A stretch of DNA of 64,000 nucleotides, from contig JABAKD010000018.1 of NCBI GenBank assembly GCA_012845835.1, positions 4,858,116 through 4,922,115 of the forward strand, given 5' to 3'. A program made the position numbers and the translations under genes. Source of the stretch: Undaria pinnatifida. Lineage: Eukaryota; Sar; Phaeophyceae; Laminariales; Alariaceae. Positions 61,430-64,000 of the stretch are shown here, one piece after another (position 1 is the first letter of the stretch; every line of letters begins with the position of its first letter). Under the pieces are notes generated by a model. The model had not been told where the DNA came from. It saw nothing but the letters and a program-made list of their open reading frames with translations, and did not search any database.

Positions 61430-62030
61430 TTTTACATGCTCTCTTCTCCCGCTTCAGCCAGGGCGAAGACACCGTGCAGAACTTGATTCACCTTCATGGC
61501 GACCGGGGGGGCGGAGACGGTGAACCGCCGGCATGCGTGCGGAGGGCCGCGTGGGGCATGCTGCACGCCGACGATGCAGGCGTTGTCTAAAGACGGCGGA
61601 AGGGTTTGCCTAGACGAAGACGATGACAGCAGTGATTGCGGCCGTCTTCGAAAGAGCAGCCCCGTCATGGTCTCGGAAAAACGGAAACCATGCTGCTGCA
61701 GTCAGGGGACCTTGCAGCATCACGGCCCCACCGTTCGTTGTCGAAGCAAGGAATATGACAGAGAGGAGGTATTATAGACTACACAGACAACTCCGTTTTC
61801 ATACGTCGTACGTCGGCGGCGTTAACCACGAACACGCTGACCTCACGGTGGAGATCGATCGACGGATAGGACTCATGGCGGCATGCTACAACAGAATGTT
61901 CGCTTCAGAGCTATACGATGTGGCGAACGCCACGCTCAGCGTGATGGTCCGCATGGTGAGACCGCCGGATTGGTCGAGGCGCTGCCCGCTGAAACGTGTG
62001 ACATGGTACCCCAACGCAAAACACTATTTA
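61430..62030 (+). pseudogene. LINE reverse transcriptase fragment
   Basis: In shifting frames the text gives WGMLHADDAGVV, where ADD is the catalytic pair of the reverse transcriptase palm, then MVSEKRK, then YVGGVNHEHADLTVEIDRRI and an LYD segment. This is the order in LINE ORF2 from the active site towards the thumb. Frame changes and stops show it is dead. It ends where the opposite-strand LINE begins at about 62030. Confidence 0.7.
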
Positions 62031-63461
62031 TTATTATTGTTGTTGTTGTTCTCACATTAACTCGCATAATCAAATCCGTGGTCACAGGACAGGCTCCAGT
62101 CACTCTGGAGCTGAGGAATACCCTCGAGGGAAAAACACAAACAACCCAAGGTGGTACACGCATATATCACAGCTGACGCAATTCATGCCTCCACCAGAAA
62201 CATGAAATTGTGAAATCGGGAGTCAGTCTACGATGTGCCAGGTCTATACCTGGTGCACATATACGTCTCATTACTCGCGCCTGAAAAAACCGACTATACT
62301 GCTTGCCACCCAAGAAAGACTACCACGTATACATTACACGTAGTATCTATCACTACGCATACGCACGACAAACGCAAGTCAATTGGAAAAAAGGAACAAA
62401 GAACAAATAAGAAGAAAAAGGACAGAAAAGAAAAGAGAAGGAAAAGCGAAAAAGAAACCGCAAAAGGAAAAGAAAGAAAAGAAAAGACAAGAAAAGCACG
62501 AAAAGGCAAGACAAGAAGAGGAAGCAAAGAAAGAAAAAGAGAAAAAAATGTCATACTAGCAGACCCTAGGAACTGACTAATAACGGCATTGGGCTCATAG
62601 AGGGTATCAAGTGCATTACCAAATGGCACTGGGGAGAGAACGCAACATGGCGAAGACGTTAGGGTAGTCTCACGCTATCTTGTCACGGCCATTAGAAGGC
62701 CCACAACTTTCAAGACGATGATGACCAAACCCAGACCTTAGTCTCTTGGGTATGACGTCCCCCCTTTCCCTCCCCCACCCTTCCCCCTGTCCCCCCTCCC
62801 CTCCCCCTCCCCTCCTCCCCACCCCCCCCCTCCCCCTTCCCTCCCCCCACCTTCCCCCCCCTCCCCGGCTGCTTAGACATGCCGACGGTGGATGGCGCTG
62901 CCGCAGCCTTTGCGCGTCGCTCTGCGGCTTTGCGCCTCTCCGTTTCATGCCAATTCCGTATGAACAACTCGGTTCCCTCCTCTACTCGTCGAACCCATCT
63001 GCCAGCCTTCTGTGCATCCTTTCGCCACCCTTCGAATTTCATTCCGAAGGCCGACACATATCCTCCTTCAGATGAGCCATCCGGTCTTTCTCTTGCGCCC
63101 CTGAGTAGCCCTTACCCCCAACAAGCTCCCCAAACATCACCCTCTATGGAAGACGCTCCTCCCCCATACGTGCTACGAATCCCGCAAGCAATATCCTCCG
63201 TTTGCGCACTATCGCATCTATGCTGTCGGAAGCTGTCTTGGCAAGCGCGTCAGGGCACGATAGGGTGTGGTCGTCGCGCTTCCGTTTCCGCCATCCAAGG
63301 CATCGGAGGAGCATGGAGCGGTGAACCTGTCTTAGCCTGTCATAGTCAGGCTTCTTCGGGCTCCACGTCATGCAGCCATAAAGCAGTGTCTCGACCACCT
63401 CAGCTTTCAGCAACCGCACCTTCAACCGTAAGCGCACACCCGGGCGATCATAGATTTCCAT
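62030..63461 (-). mobile_element. LINE 3' part: ORF2 C terminus, 3' UTR and (CAA)n end
   Basis: From 63461 downwards the minus strand reads LKVRLLKAEVVETLLYGCMT, then RKRRILLAGFVARMGEERLP (to 63144), and near 62900 HETERRKAAERRAKAAAAPS. A C-rich tract, the 3' UTR (62760-62160) and the tail GAGTTAATGTGAGAACAACA follow. It ties the scattered 3'-UTR copies to an ORF2 and defines the element's 3' end. Confidence 0.72.
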
Positions 63462-63539
63462 CTTGTCCCGCCAGACGCACGCCCAGGCCGTCTGAAGACG
63501 CCGCGTTATTTCAATACTAAGGTCTCTGTCTGCGGGGAT

Positions 63540-64000
63540 AGCCCCGCTACTATGCCAAGGTCCAGTCGACGCACATCAAAGTTCTTCTGCGAGTCCTTGG
63601 CCTCTAGCGTCGTGCCAACCACTCCGACTTGCCTTACGCCAAAGTCCTCAAGAAGACAAAAAATGCAAAGCCATCGAAATTACCGCCCGTAATCGGCGCC
63701 TCTTCACCGCTGGGACAAGGGTACGGCAAGACAAGGGGCGATCACCCTGAGTCGGATGATGCTTACCTCGAGAAGTCGGTGGCAAAACCCCGGGACCAGG
63801 TGGGCCATCGAACAACTGCGGAAGAACCCTGGGAGACGACCTCGCCGCTTTTCGAACCACCAAGCCTCCACGGAATAAAGCTCCACAGTAGTTTGGCGTT
63901 AGAACCGTGCTGTGGGCCAAAGCAGCAAACACGGAGGGCAAGTTATACGGGGGGTTCGTCGAAGCAGCCCAACGGTTCATGATCTGGTGGGAGCTTGATT
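63540..64000 (+). pseudogene. Second LINE family, ORF2 C-terminal fragment (continues past the window)
   Basis: Frames give STHIKVLLRVLGL, YAKVLKKTKCKAIEITARNR, KTPGPGGPSNNCGRTLGDDL and EAAQRFMIWWELD, with internal stops. This is the same C-terminal region as in the 49.2 kb LINE and is oriented head-to-head with the minus-strand LINE at 63461. Confidence 0.65.

Overview
This is intron-rich eukaryotic nuclear DNA dominated by transposable elements and simple repeats. It suggests a stramenopile, most likely a brown alga. The reasons are a secreted YHYH-domain protein, a modular protein with an RWSC / GEERTR carbohydrate-binding-like domain of the type I associate with brown algal extracellular proteins, a chromodomain Ty3/gypsy relic, and LINE ORF2 fragments of a stramenopile-like family. 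The taxonomic call is inference from protein style, not from a marker gene.

Two genes can be assembled exon by exon on the minus strand from splice sites and matching reading phases. Gene 1 (exons at 15770-15567, 13514-13168, 8175-7849, 7384-7238 and 3135-2911) encodes an acidic N-terminal piece, a Pro/Thr/Ser linker, a discoidin (F5/8 type C)-like domain and an acidic tail; its 5' end is missing. Gene 2 (45630-45479, 37114-37024, 33921-33743, 31977-31776, 27340-27290, 25774-25670, 22074-22001 and perhaps 19064-19010) encodes a secreted YHYH-domain protein of about 300 residues spread over about 26 kb. Weaker exon candidates lie at 40751-40970 (plus) and 53307-52550 (minus). Both assembled genes look like wall or matrix proteins exported through the secretory route.

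The introns and flanks are packed with mobile DNA: a decayed Ty3/gypsy element at the left edge (1-1983); about 15 copies of one MITE family (MITE-A) and several other MITE families (B, C, D and a TIR element at 16.1 kb); an 82-84 bp TTAA-flanked mini-MITE (E); two TA-flanked mariner-type elements; a 1.57 kb hAT-like element carrying the start of a transposase ORF and (CCCGTCCC)n subterminal arrays; TRIM-like elements with a tRNA T-arm; and arrays of minisatellites and microsatellites.

The right third (49-64 kb) is a nest of retroelements: LINE ORF2 fragments in both orientations, copies of a LINE 3' untranslated region ending in (CAA)n, a tRNA-headed SINE family (SINE-H) inserted twice into one LINE, a second SINE (SINE-F) sharing the LINE 3' end, and a poly-G-bearing repeat (R1) with a clear 10-bp target duplication. 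No rRNA gene, intact tRNA gene, CRISPR array or prokaryotic operon was seen.
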